Shown: in pieces, positions 27,103 through 35,167 of the stretch | How the letters are laid out: the number at the start of each line of letters is the position of its first letter | How positions within the stretch are numbered: position 1 is the first letter of the stretch | Assembly: GCF_000721265.1 (NCBI RefSeq) | Contig: NZ_JOFZ01000002.1 | Location: 62,001 to 126,000 of the forward strand | Direction of reading: 5' to 3' | Length of the DNA: 64,000 nt | Source: Streptomyces sp. NRRL F-5126 | GTDB lineage: Bacteria; Actinomycetota; Actinomycetes; Streptomycetales; Streptomycetaceae | Position numbers and translations under genes: made by a program | The notes under the pieces: generated by a model | Seen by the model: the letters and a program-made list of their open reading frames with translations, nothing else | What the model was told of the DNA's origin: nothing | Databases searched by the model: none

Positions 27103-28155
27103 ATGTCGCAGAGCGAGCAGCCCGGCGTGATCATGGCCGGTGAGATGGCGGAGCAGCCGGCGGTGCTGGCCCGGATCCTGGCCGAGGGCGCGACGTACAT
27201 CCGGGGGACCGCGGCGGCGATCGCCGCGCGGCACCCCAGGTTCGTGCTGCTGTCCGCCCGTGGCACGTCCGACAACGCGGCGCTGTACGCCAAGTACCTG
27301 CTGGAGATCAGGCGTGGCATGCCCTGCGGCCTCGCCTCGATGTCCACCATCACCGCCTACGGGGCGCGCCAGGACCTCAGCGACGTCCTCCTGATCACCG
27401 TCAGCCAGTCGGGCGGCTCGCCCGACCTGGTGGCCTCGGCCCGCGCCGCACGCGAGGCCGGCGCGCTCACCCTCGCCGTCACCAACAGCCCCGACTCCCC
27501 GCTCGCCGCCGTCTGCGAGTTCCACATCGACGTCCTCGCGGGCCCCGAGAAGGCGCTGCCCGCGACCAAGACGTACACCGCGACCCTGCTCGCCCTCTAC
27601 CTCTTCGTGGAGGGCCTCGGCGGCGGTGACGGCGACGCCGCCGAGGGCCTGCCCGGCCTCGCGGAGCGCGTAATCGCACGCGGGGCCGAGGTGCGCGAGC
27701 TCGCCGCCAGGTACCGGTTCGCCGAGCGCATGGTGATCACCTCGCGCGGCTACGGCTACCCGACGGCCAAGGAGGCCGCGCTCAAGCTCATGGAGACGAG
27801 CTACATCCCCGCCCTGTCCTATTCGGGCGCCGACCTCCTGCACGGCCCGCTCGCCATGGTCGACAACATCTCGCCGGTGATCGCCGTCGTCCCCGACGGC
27901 AAGGGCGGCGAGGTGCTGCGCCCGGTGCTCGAACGGCTGCGTGGCAGGGGCGCCGACCTGTTCGTCGTCGGGCCTCCCGCCGAGGTCGCCGCGGCGTCCG
28001 CGGGGTTCGTGCTGCCGACGGAGGGCGTTGCGGAGGAGGTCCAGCCGATCCTGGAGATCCTGCCGCTGCAACGGCTCGCGTACGAGGTGACGATCGCACG
28101 CGGCCAGGACCCGGACGCGCCGCGCGCGCTGGCGAAGGTCACCGAGACGCGGTGA
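27103..28155 (+). CDS. Double SIS-domain protein, GlmS isomerase-like or type II glucosamine-6-phosphate deaminase
   Basis: A 350-residue protein with two SIS domains similar to the isomerase half of GlmS but with no glutaminase domain. Sugar-phosphate loops are seen as SARGTSDNAALYAKY near residue 51, TVSQSGGSPDLVASA near 104, and TSRGYGYPTAKEAALKLMETS near 208; a C-terminal LARGQDPDAPRALAKVTET-like tail ends with the family DxPRxLxKVTET pattern. Such proteins act on glucosamine- or N-acetylglucosamine-6-phosphate. Its position opposite nagB, with a shared dre site, supports a role in aminosugar-phosphate metabolism; the exact reaction is undecided. The end overlaps the convergent esterase by 17 bases. 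Confidence 0.8.
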   Translation: MSQSEQPGVIMAGEMAEQPAVLARILAEGATYIRGTAAAIAARHPRFVLLSARGTSDNAALYAKYLLEIRRGMPCGLASMSTITAYGARQDLSDVLLITVSQSGGSPDLVASARAAREAGALTLAVTNSPDSPLAAVCEFHIDVLAGPEKALPATKTYTATLLALYLFVEGLGGGDGDAAEGLPGLAERVIARGAEVRELAARYRFAERMVITSRGYGYPTAKEAALKLMETSYIPALSYSGADLLHGPLAMVDNISPVIAVVPDGKGGEVLRPVLERLRGRGADLFVVGPPAEVAAASAGFVLPTEGVAEEVQPILEILPLQRLAYEVTIARGQDPDAPRALAKVTETR

Positions 28156-29056
28156 CGCGATCCGTGCCGTCGAGGTGCGCGCGGAGGAAGGCGCCGACCT
28201 CGTCCAGGGCCCCGGCCCCCTCGTCGAGCACGGCGGCGAAGCCCTGGAAGACGTGCGGGGCGCCGGGAAACGTGTGCAGGGTGACCTCCACGTCGTCGCC
28301 GGCCGCCTTCGCGGCCAGCCGGACGGCGTCGTCGAGCAGCACCTCGTACGACCCGGCCTGGACGAGCAGCGGGGGCAGCCCGCGCAGGTCGGCGAAGAGA
28401 GGGCTGGCGAGCGGGGATCGGGGGTCCGCGCCGGCGAGGTAGTCACCGGCCCGCGTGGCGAGCGCCCGCCGTGTGAGCGCCGGGTCGAGCGCGGCCCGCG
28501 TCTCGTGGCTGCTCCCGGACTGGGTGAGGTCGACCCAGGGGGAGAGGACGGCGGCCGCGGCGGGCCGGGGGAGGCCGGCCTCCTTGATCGCGACGAGCAG
28601 GGCCAGCGCGAGCCCGCCGCCCGCCGACTCGCCGCAGACGGCGATCTCCGTGGCCGGGACGCCGCGACCGAGGAGCCCGCGGTACGCCGCGAGCGCGTCG
28701 TCGACCGCGGCGGGGAACGGGTTCTCGGGCGCGAGGCGGTAGTCCACGGTGTGGACGGTCGTGCCGGTGCCGCGTGCCACGTCGGCCGCCAGGTTGACAC
28801 TCGCCGCGGCGGACCCGAGCGCGTAGCCGCCGCCGTGGAAGTACAGCACCGCTCCCCGCGCCTCGCCGTCCCCGGCAGTGATCCCGATGGCGGGGACGCC
28901 GCCGAGCTCGGCGGCCGTGGTGCGGACGTCCTCGGGGACGGGGTGGGCGGCCATCATCTCGTCGAAGACGACGCGCATCGTGCGCGGGTCACCGCCCATG
29001 TCGAGCGGGGCGGCGCGGAGCAGCTCGATGACCGCGCCGAGCTGTGACTCAGCCAT
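28139..29056 (-). CDS. HSL/GDXG-family alpha/beta hydrolase (esterase)
   Basis: ATG 29056 gives 305 residues. The hormone-sensitive-lipase group motif HGGGYALGS near residue 72 forms the oxyanion hole. The nucleophile serine is in CGESAGGGLAL near 140, the acid in the SYEVLLDD segment near 245, and the histidine in PGAPHVFQGF near 275. Substrates in this family are short acyl esters. Its start overlaps the preceding SDR stop by 8 bases, so it belongs to a three-gene SDR-SDR-esterase operon facing a TetR regulator. Confidence 0.85.
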   Translation of the reverse strand: MAESQLGAVIELLRAAPLDMGGDPRTMRVVFDEMMAAHPVPEDVRTTAAELGGVPAIGITAGDGEARGAVLYFHGGGYALGSAAASVNLAADVARGTGTTVHTVDYRLAPENPFPAAVDDALAAYRGLLGRGVPATEIAVCGESAGGGLALALLVAIKEAGLPRPAAAAVLSPWVDLTQSGSSHETRAALDPALTRRALATRAGDYLAGADPRSPLASPLFADLRGLPPLLVQAGSYEVLLDDAVRLAAKAAGDDVEVTLHTFPGAPHVFQGFAAVLDEGAGALDEVGAFLRAHLDGTDRVTASR

Positions 29057-29942
29057 GGTGGCGCAGCTCCAGGACCTCGCCGAAGCCCATGCGCCGCACG
29101 AAGTCCGTGCGTGCCTCGGTGACGGCGGCGCTCGCCTCTTCGACCTTCGAGTCGGTGAGGTCGACGACGCTGCGGAAGGGGCGCTCGCCGTAGGGGAGGG
29201 CGAGGATCCGGGCGATCTCCTCGGCGACGACGACGGGATCGGCGTCGGTGCCGGGCGGGAACAGGCTCTCGGTGGCTGCCTCGTTGCGTGCGACCAGCGG
29301 GTCAAGGGCCGCGTACGCCTCGGCTACTGCGGTGCCGGATGCGCGTCCGGCCTTGGGGAAGTGGTCGGTGCCCTGCGTGAAGGCGCCGGGCATGACGATC
29401 ACGGTCTCGATGCCGAATTGGGAGACCTCGTAGGAGGTGACCAGGGCGAGCGAGTCCATGGCGGCCTTGGAGACGACATAGGGGCCGAGGAAGGGCGGAG
29501 TGGTGACGGGGATGGTGCTGCCGACGTAGAGCAGGGTGCCGCGGCCGCGCCCGCGCAGGTAGGGCAGGACAGCGCGGTTGAGCCGCTGGACCCCCAGGGT
29601 GTTGACGTCGATGAGGCGGGCGATCTCCTCGGCGGTGAACGCCTCCACGTAGCCGACCAGCAGGTGGCCCGCGTTGTGTACGACCACGTCGAGCTCGCCG
29701 CCGTCGGCGGTCACCGCGCGGACGGCCGCGTCGGCCGACTCCTGGGACGTGACGTCGAGTTCGACGACGCGGAGGTCGGCGCCCTCCGCGGTGGCGAGGT
29801 CGCGCAGCTCCCGGGCACGGGGCGCGTTGCGGCCCTCGGGGTCGCGCATCGTGGCGAAGACGCGGTGCCCCGCGCGGGCGAGCGCCTTGGCGGTGAGGTT
29901 GCCGATGCCGGTGGCGGCACCGGTGATGAGGACAGTGGACAT
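29049..29942 (-). CDS. Short-chain dehydrogenase/reductase
   Basis: A 297-residue SDR starting MSTVLITGAATGIGNLTAKA with the glycine-rich TGxxxGIG dinucleotide site. NAG is seen at HNAGHL, the catalytic serine in YVGSTIPVT, and the YxxxK pair in GPYVVSKAAMDS. The specific substrate is unknown. It is the middle gene of the SDR-SDR-esterase operon: 50 bases after the other SDR and overlapping the esterase start. Confidence 0.88.
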   Translation of the reverse strand: MSTVLITGAATGIGNLTAKALARAGHRVFATMRDPEGRNAPRARELRDLATAEGADLRVVELDVTSQESADAAVRAVTADGGELDVVVHNAGHLLVGYVEAFTAEEIARLIDVNTLGVQRLNRAVLPYLRGRGRGTLLYVGSTIPVTTPPFLGPYVVSKAAMDSLALVTSYEVSQFGIETVIVMPGAFTQGTDHFPKAGRASGTAVAEAYAALDPLVARNEAATESLFPPGTDADPVVVAEEIARILALPYGERPFRSVVDLTDSKVEEASAAVTEARTDFVRRMGFGEVLELRHHG

Positions 29943-29992
29943 GGGGTCTCTCCTGATGTGTGTGCGCGTGGTGAATTGCGGCTGCCTTGCGG

Positions 29993-30742
29993 TTACGCGA
30001 TGCCGCCGTTGGCGAAGAGGACCTGGCCGTTGATCCAGCGGCCGTCGGGTCCCGCCAGGAAGGCGACGGCGCCCGCGATGTCCTCGGGCGTGCCGAGCCG
30101 CTCCAGCGGGGAGGCGGCGCCCAGCCGCTCGATCAGCTCGGGGCTCTTGCCGTCCAGGAAGAGCGGGGTCGCCGTCGGCCCGGGGGCCACGGCGTTGACG
30201 GTGACGTCGCGGCCGCGCAGCTCGCGGGCGAGTACCAGGGTCATCGCTTCGACGGCGCCCTTGGTCGCCGCGTAAGCGGCGTACGTCGGCTGCTGGAGCC
30301 GGGTGATGGAGGTGGAGAAGTTGACCAGCGCGCCGCCTGGGCGCAGCCGCCGCGCGGCGAGCTGCGAGACGACGAACGTGCCGCGCACGTTGACGCGGTG
30401 CATCCGGTCGAAGGCTTCGAGCCCCGTCTCGGCCACGGGCGCGAGCAACATGATCCCCGCCGTGTTGACCACGACGTCCACCCCGCCGAAATGTTCCTCC
30501 GCGGCGTCGAACAGTGCCGTCATCGCCGTCTCGTCCGCGACATCGCCGGCCAGGGCGACAGCCTGCCCGCCGGCCTCCAGGATCGAGTCGACGACCTTCT
30601 GCGCGCGCTCGACGCTGCCTGCGTAGTGCACGACGACCGCCGTGCCCCGCGCGGCCAGCGTCCTGGCGACGGCGCTGCCGATTCCGCCCGAGCCCCCGGT
30701 CACGATCGCGACGCGGGTGGCGGACTGCTGGTTGGTGCTCAT
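29993..30742 (-). CDS. Short-chain dehydrogenase/reductase, FabG-like
   Basis: ATG 30742, with GAGGG upstream, gives a 249-residue classical SDR. It shows VAIVTGGSGGIGSAVART, the NTAG motif in VVVNTAGIM, FSTSITR, YAAYAATKGAVEAMT with the YxxxK pair, and VNAVAPGPTATPL. Oxidoreductase acting on a hydroxyl or keto group with NADP(H). First gene of the operon, divergent from the TetR gene with about 135 bases between, where direct repeats may be the regulator's site. Confidence 0.88.
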   Translation of the reverse strand: MSTNQQSATRVAIVTGGSGGIGSAVARTLAARGTAVVVHYAGSVERAQKVVDSILEAGGQAVALAGDVADETAMTALFDAAEEHFGGVDVVVNTAGIMLLAPVAETGLEAFDRMHRVNVRGTFVVSQLAARRLRPGGALVNFSTSITRLQQPTYAAYAATKGAVEAMTLVLARELRGRDVTVNAVAPGPTATPLFLDGKSPELIERLGAASPLERLGTPEDIAGAVAFLAGPDGRWINGQVLFANGGIA

Positions 30743-30789
30743 GATGATCCCTCTCGTCTTTGTGGACGATGAGTACACTAACAGCATAT

Positions 30790-30830
30790 AGACCAGTCGT
30801 CCATATGTATGTGGTCGGTGGGTCCATATA
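30790..30830. promoter_or_regulatory. Repeat-rich divergent promoter between SDR and TetR genes
   Basis: GTCCATAT occurs twice (30799-30806 and 30822-30829) in the same orientation, 23 bases apart, and GACCA at 30791 is mirrored by TGGTC at 30812. This AT-richer patch in GC-rich DNA is the likeliest place for both promoters and the TetR operator. A half-site like dre (TAGACCAGT) overlaps it. Confidence 0.45.
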
Positions 30831-30877
30831 ATTGGCGGTGAGCCGCGCGGAGGCCGGGCGGGACGAGGAGGAGACGT

Positions 30878-31525
30878 ATGGAGACGACGGACGCCGAGGG
30901 ACCGGAGCCGGGGCCGGAGCCCACCCCCCTCAAGCCGGGGCGGGGACGGCGCAAGGCGGAGGACGTGCGCCACGCGACCCTGACCGCGGCGGCCGAGCTG
31001 CTGCTCGCCGAGGGCGTCCACGCCCTGACCTTCTCGAGGGTCGCCACACGCGCGGGCGTCAGCAAGATGACGCTGTACAAGTGGTGGCCCTCGCCCGGGG
31101 CCCTGGCCTTCGACGCCTACTTCAACGCCTTCCAGGCCACCCTCGAGTTTCCGGACACGGGCGATATCAGGCGCGACCTGACCACGCAGCTGAACACGTT
31201 CGTCGACCTGCTGAACCGCAACGGCTCCGTCGTCGCCGGGATCATCGGAGCCGCCCAGGGCGACGCCGACCTGGCCGAGGCGCTCTCGACGCACTACGTC
31301 ACGCAGCGCCGTGCGCTCGCCGTGGCGCGCCTCACGCTCGCGCGGCAGGCCGGCCAGGTACGCGCGGACGCGGACCTGGAGGCGATCGTCGACCAGCTCT
31401 GGGGCGCCGTCTACCACCGGCTGCTGATGCCCGCGCAGCCGCTGAATCGTGAATTCGTCGACGCATTGATCGCCAACCTCTTCCAGGGGATCGCCGTCCC
31501 GGAGGCCCGGAAACCGGCGACGTGA
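30878..31525 (+). CDS. TetR/AcrR family transcriptional regulator
   Basis: ATG 30878 with GAGGAGG upstream gives 215 residues. The helix-turn-helix is near residues 28-75: RHATLTAAAELLLAEGVHAL, then SRVATRAGVSKMTLYKWWPS, the standard TetR pattern. A C-terminal ligand domain follows (TetR_C_11-like in appearance). It probably represses the divergent SDR-SDR-esterase operon and itself through the repeats between them. Ligand unknown. Confidence 0.85.
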   Translation: METTDAEGPEPGPEPTPLKPGRGRRKAEDVRHATLTAAAELLLAEGVHALTFSRVATRAGVSKMTLYKWWPSPGALAFDAYFNAFQATLEFPDTGDIRRDLTTQLNTFVDLLNRNGSVVAGIIGAAQGDADLAEALSTHYVTQRRALAVARLTLARQAGQVRADADLEAIVDQLWGAVYHRLLMPAQPLNREFVDALIANLFQGIAVPEARKPAT

Positions 31526-31541
31526 GCCGCGTGCGGATCCC

Positions 31542-31571
31542 TGGACAGCGCCGAATGGTCTAGTCCACAAT
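31542..31571 (+). promoter_or_regulatory. Promoter with an embedded DasR-like operator before the histidine kinase
   Basis: TGGACA (31542-31547) and CACAAT (31566-31571) with an 18-base spacer form a plausible promoter. Between and overlapping them, AATGGTCTAGTCCACA at 31554-31569 matches the dre consensus ACTGGTCTAGACCANT at about 12 of 15 defined positions. DasR binding would block this promoter. The next gene is the PdtaS-like kinase, about 190 bases downstream. Confidence 0.6.
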
Positions 31572-31762
31572 GGAACGGCAGAGCGTCCGCCCTTCACCGC
31601 ACAGAAGGGCGGCACGCGGGGCCGGCGCTCTCTGCCCTGACCGCGTCGGCGCCCGGACACGGCCGCGGGCCCGCACACCCCCGGCCGTGGTGATCCCGGG
31701 CTGCGGTGCCAGGCGGGCTGAGGGTCCCGCTCGGTGCCGCGGCCCGCGGGTACCCTCGCCCT

Positions 31763-33280
31763 GTGCCCTCCATGAACGATCTCGTACGGCAGCACTCGGC
31801 GCTCGACGAGTCCGACCTCGAATGGCTGCACCTCCTCGTCTCCGAGTGGCAGCTGCTGTCCGACCTCTCCTTCGCCGACCTCGTGCTGTGGGTGCCCACA
31901 CGCGACGGCACCCGCTACGTGTCCGTCGCGCAGATGCGCCCCAACACGGGCCCCACCTCCTACCAGGACGACATGGTCGGGCACCTCGTGCCGCGCGGCC
32001 GCAGGCCGCTGCTCGACGCGGCGCTCGACGAGGGCAGGATCGTGCGCGAGGGCGACCCCGAGTGGCGCGAGGAGGTGCCCGTCAGGGTCGAGTCCATCCC
32101 CGTGCGCAGGGACGGCCGGGTGCTCGGCGTGATCGCGCGCAACACCAACCTGCTGACCGTGCGCACCCCGAGCAGGCTGGAGCTCACCTACCTCCAGTCG
32201 GCGTCCGACCTCGCGCAGATGATCGCCGCGGGATCGTTTCCCTTTCCCGGCGAGCAGACCGACATGGACGCGTCCCCGCGCGCGGGCGACGGACTGATCA
32301 GGCTGGACGCGGACGGCATGGTCCAGTACGCGAGCCCCAACGCGCTGTCCGCGTACCACAGGTTGGGACTGGCGTCCGACCTGGTGGGACAGCACCTCGG
32401 CCGGACCACCGACGAGCTGGCCCCCGTACACGGCCCGGTGGACGAGGCGCTCGTCAAACTCGCCAGCGGCTACGCCCCGCGCCAGACCGAGGTGGAGAGC
32501 TCCGTCGGCGTGATCCAGCTGCGCGCGATCCCCCTCAAGCCGAAGGGCGACCGGATCGGCTCGCTCGTGCTGCTGCGCGACGTCACGGAACTGCGACGCC
32601 GTGAACGCGAGTTGATGACCAAGGACGCCACCATCCGGGAGATCCACCACCGGGTGAAGAACAATCTCCAGACCGTTGCCGCCCTGCTCAGGCTCCAGTC
32701 GCGGCGCATCGACTCCGCCCACGGCAGGGCAGCGCTCAACGAGGCGGTGCGGCGCGTGGGCTCGATCGCGATCGTCCACGAGACGCTGTCCCAGAACCTG
32801 GACGAGCGTGTGGAGTTCGACGAGATCGCCGACCGCGTACTCGCGATGGTGGCCGAGCTCTCACCCGCCGGAGCCGTCACCTGCCGGCGGACGGGCCGGT
32901 TCGGCATCCTCGACGCCGATGTCGCCACCCCGCTCGCGATGGTGCTCACGGAGGTGCTGCAGAACGCGCTTGAGCACGCCTTCGGGCCGGGGGAGCGTGG
33001 CAAGGTCGAAGTGAGCGCGGTGCGCGGCGAGGGCCCCGCCGGGGCGGGGCGCGGCGGCGTCCGCAACGGTGAGCGGCCCGAGGGCAGGCTGCTGATCACC
33101 GTGCGGGACGACGGGCGCGGGTTGCCGCCGGGTTTCGATCCGAAGCGGGCGGGCAATCTCGGGCTGCAGATCGTGCGGACGCTCGTCGAGGGGGAGTTGG
33201 GCGGCGCGTTCGACATGGTGCGCGCACCCGAGGGCGGGACCCAGGTCGTGCTGGACATACCGGTGGCGGCGTCGAAGTAA
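31763..33280 (+). CDS. PdtaS-like sensor histidine kinase (HisKA_2 type)
   Basis: GTG 31763 (then PSMNDLVRQH) gives 505 residues. Domains in order: an N-terminal GAF-like domain (residues about 5-150), a PAS domain (about 175-280), the HisKA_2 phosphoacceptor region REIHHRVKNNLQTVAALLRLQ near 295, and an HATPase domain with EVLQNALEHAF, RDDGRGLPPGF and NLGLQIV. There is no membrane segment, so it is a cytosolic sensor. Family members phosphorylate ANTAR-type antiterminators such as PdtaR; none is adjacent. TACCCT lies 6 bases before the GTG and no ribosome-binding site is seen, so a leaderless transcript is likely, in addition to one from the dre-containing promoter. Confidence 0.9.
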   Translation: MPSMNDLVRQHSALDESDLEWLHLLVSEWQLLSDLSFADLVLWVPTRDGTRYVSVAQMRPNTGPTSYQDDMVGHLVPRGRRPLLDAALDEGRIVREGDPEWREEVPVRVESIPVRRDGRVLGVIARNTNLLTVRTPSRLELTYLQSASDLAQMIAAGSFPFPGEQTDMDASPRAGDGLIRLDADGMVQYASPNALSAYHRLGLASDLVGQHLGRTTDELAPVHGPVDEALVKLASGYAPRQTEVESSVGVIQLRAIPLKPKGDRIGSLVLLRDVTELRRRERELMTKDATIREIHHRVKNNLQTVAALLRLQSRRIDSAHGRAALNEAVRRVGSIAIVHETLSQNLDERVEFDEIADRVLAMVAELSPAGAVTCRRTGRFGILDADVATPLAMVLTEVLQNALEHAFGPGERGKVEVSAVRGEGPAGAGRGGVRNGERPEGRLLITVRDDGRGLPPGFDPKRAGNLGLQIVRTLVEGELGGAFDMVRAPEGGTQVVLDIPVAASK

Positions 33281-33406
33281 CCCGCCGGCGCACAAGGCCA
33301 TTGCGCCGTAATGGTGACGGACGGTCATGTCACGGACGGTCACGCCGCGGGTGCGCCCGTCCACCGCGGCGTGGATGGCGAGAGGACAGCGGGAGGACAG
33401 CAAAAG

Positions 33407-33434
33407 GCCCCGGACCGGTGTTCCGGTCCGGGGC
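33407..33434 (-). terminator. Intrinsic terminator of wblE
   Basis: Twelve-base arms GCCCCGGACCGG and CCGGTCCGGGGC around a 4-base loop. On the minus strand the stem is followed by CTTTT, a classical intrinsic terminator, 120 bases beyond the wblE stop. It may also end the kinase transcript. Confidence 0.85.
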
Positions 33435-33554
33435 TCTGCTCGAAGCTCACGATGAGATGCGCATCGGGGGTACTGCGCGCTGCTTTTCGGGGGCGGGGGT
33501 TGTGTGCGTACGCGGTGTACGCTCCGCCGGCCTCGGGCTCGTGGCAGGGGGCTT

Positions 33555-33812
33555 TCAGGCGCTGGCGTTGCGCGCCCGGTTGCGAGCGGCGCGGCGCTTC
33601 ATCGCGCGGCGCTCGTCCTCGCTGAGGCCACCCCAGACGCCGGAGTCCTGGCCGGACTCGAGCGCCCACTGCAGGCACTGCTCCATGACGGGGCAGCGAC
33701 GGCAGACGGCCTTGGCTTCCTCGATCTGCAGCAGCGCGGGACCGGTGTTGCCGATGGGGAAGAACAGCTCGGGGTCTTCCTCGCGGCAAACGGCGTTGTG
33801 ACGCCAGTCCAT
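33555..33812 (-). CDS. wblE: WhiB-like iron-sulfur transcription factor WblE
   Basis: ATG 33812 (GAGG upstream) gives 85 residues; an upstream ATG 33842 lacks such support. The four cluster-ligating cysteines C9, C37, C40 and C46 fit the C-xn-CxxC-x5-C pattern, followed by the GVWGG beta-turn and a basic tail (RRAMKRRAARNRARN) that contacts DNA or sigma region 4. WhiB-like proteins hold a redox- and NO-sensitive 4Fe-4S cluster and work with the principal sigma factor. Gene order beside the PdtaS-like kinase supports WblE, the counterpart of mycobacterial WhiB1. Confidence 0.93.
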   Translation of the reverse strand: MDWRHNAVCREEDPELFFPIGNTGPALLQIEEAKAVCRRCPVMEQCLQWALESGQDSGVWGGLSEDERRAMKRRAARNRARNASA

Positions 33813-34104
33813 GGCTGCTACCTCTCTTGGTATGACGTGCATGTGCTTGTGAATGTGAACGCTTTCACGAATCCCCCGACAAGTGAAGGGCCGAAAACAC
33901 CGGTGAAGACCGGTGCGGTCCTGGTTCGAAGAGGGGTTCCGGTTCTCAGGGAGGCTGGTGTTGCGTGAGCCGTCCCGATCGCCATGTAGAGATTCGCAAA
34001 CCTCGGCGGCGGATACAACCCCTTCCGGAAACTTTTTTTGGATTCCTCGGTGTCGACTAGGTCACAGCCGTACATCGATGGGGTGGACGCCAGCCTAAAC
34101 GTTC
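33813..34104. other. Long upstream region of wblE
   Basis: About 290 bases without a gene, AT-richer than the surroundings near 34010-34045 (a TTTTTTT run). It should hold the wblE promoter and an unusually long 5' leader. The palindrome at 33855 lies in the leader. No clear SigR-type promoter was found: a GGAAT at 34042-34046 on the minus strand lacks a GTT at the right distance. Confidence 0.5.
33855..33868. promoter_or_regulatory. LacI-operator-like palindrome in the wblE leader
   Basis: GTGAACGCTTTCAC is a 5-base inverted repeat around CGCT and resembles LacI/GalR-family operators (TGAAAGCGxTTCA type). It is 43 bases before the wblE start. No LacI-family gene is in this window. Confidence 0.4.
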
Positions 34105-34133
34105 GAGTGAAAGGATTTCGAGGGGTTTCACTC
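34105..34133 (-). terminator. Hairpin at the end of the lipid kinase gene
   Basis: GAGTGAAA and TTTCACTC arms with a 13-base loop, beginning at the stop codon of the kinase gene on the minus strand. Confidence 0.55.
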
Positions 34134-35097
34134 ACACAATCACACGCAGTGCACGGCGTACGCCTGTGAACGTCACGCTCGTACGCAGTCCCAGATGGTC
34201 GCCGTCCATCTGAAGGGGCAGTGGCACCTTCGAATGCAAGGTGAAGTCCGTGAGGTCGTGCAGGGTCACCGCGTGCTTGCCGTGGAGCCCCTTCTCGGGG
34301 GTCGCGGCCAGCAGCTGGGTCGCGTAGCGGGTCGCCGACGGCAGCGAGAGCCGGGTGAGCCCGAGCACGTCGAGCGCGGTGTCGAAGGAGGCGCCCGGCA
34401 CCCCGTACACCGGGCGATTGCCCAGGTAGGTCCACGGGGCGGTGTTGCAGACCATCGCCGTCACGAGGCCCGTCACCGGTTCCTCGCCGGGCCGGCCGAG
34501 GGTCAGCGTGCCGCCGGCGCGGTGCGGGTCGCCGAGGAACTGGCGTACCACCTGGCGCAGATAGAGGGCGTGCGTGGAGCGTTTCCCGCGCTCACGCGCC
34601 TGTTCGACCCGTCCCACCACACCGCCGACGAAGCCGAAGCCCGCGCAGAAGGTGAACCATCTGGGCGGCACGGCCTCATCCTCCGTGTCCGGCGTGCCGG
34701 ACGCCAGGCCGAGCCCCACTGCGCGTTCGCGGCCGTCACGCAGCGCGTCCAGGATGGCGCCCGTCGCCTCGACGGCGTCGTTCGGCAGGCCGAGGGCGCG
34801 GGCGAAGACGTTGGTCGAGCCGCCCGGCACCACCGCGAGCCTGGGCAGGCCGGGCGCGGGACCCGCGTGCAGCAGTCCGTTCGCGACCTCGTTGACCGTG
34901 CCGTCACCGCCCAGCGCGACCACCAGCTCGATGTCGTCGGACTCCGCGGCCCGTCTGCCGAGGTCGCGCGCGTGGCCCCGGTACTGCGTCGTCACGGCCT
35001 CCAGCTTCATCTCGCTGGCGAGGGCGCGGATCAGCACGTCGCGCGTGCGGGCACTGGTGGTGGTGGCAGCCGGGTTGACCACGAGGAGTGCGCGCAT
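34132..35097 (-). CDS. Diacylglycerol/lipid kinase family protein (DAGK catalytic domain)
   Basis: ATG 35097 (MRALLVVNPAATTTS) gives 321 residues; an ATG at 35106 is also possible. The lipid-kinase signature is present: NPAATTTSARTRDVL at the N-terminus, the nucleotide loop VVALGGDGTVNEVANGLL near residue 60, and VVPGGSTNVFARALG near 90. Members phosphorylate diacylglycerol, sphingoid bases or phosphatidylinositol-type lipids; the actinobacterial substrate is uncertain. The gene is divergent from the small membrane protein at 35168. Confidence 0.87.
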   Translation of the reverse strand: MRALLVVNPAATTTSARTRDVLIRALASEMKLEAVTTQYRGHARDLGRRAAESDDIELVVALGGDGTVNEVANGLLHAGPAPGLPRLAVVPGGSTNVFARALGLPNDAVEATGAILDALRDGRERAVGLGLASGTPDTEDEAVPPRWFTFCAGFGFVGGVVGRVEQARERGKRSTHALYLRQVVRQFLGDPHRAGGTLTLGRPGEEPVTGLVTAMVCNTAPWTYLGNRPVYGVPGASFDTALDVLGLTRLSLPSATRYATQLLAATPEKGLHGKHAVTLHDLTDFTLHSKVPLPLQMDGDHLGLRTSVTFTGVRRALRVIV

Positions 35098-35167
35098 GCT
35101 CGGCACATTACCGGCCGGACGCGGCGGGGGCAGAGCCCGGCCCCGCGGCGGCCGCTACCCTGCAAGG

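Noticed and set aside
30785..30800. A dre-like site in the SDR/TetR divergent promoter
   Set aside because: Only the right half TAGACCAGT matches; about 10 of 15 positions, below the other dre sites.
33920..33935. GGTTCGAA resembling a tRNA T-loop
   Set aside because: No acceptor, anticodon or D-stem pairing around it.
34020..34046. GGAAT on the minus strand as a SigR promoter for wblE
   Set aside because: No GTT at the required spacing.
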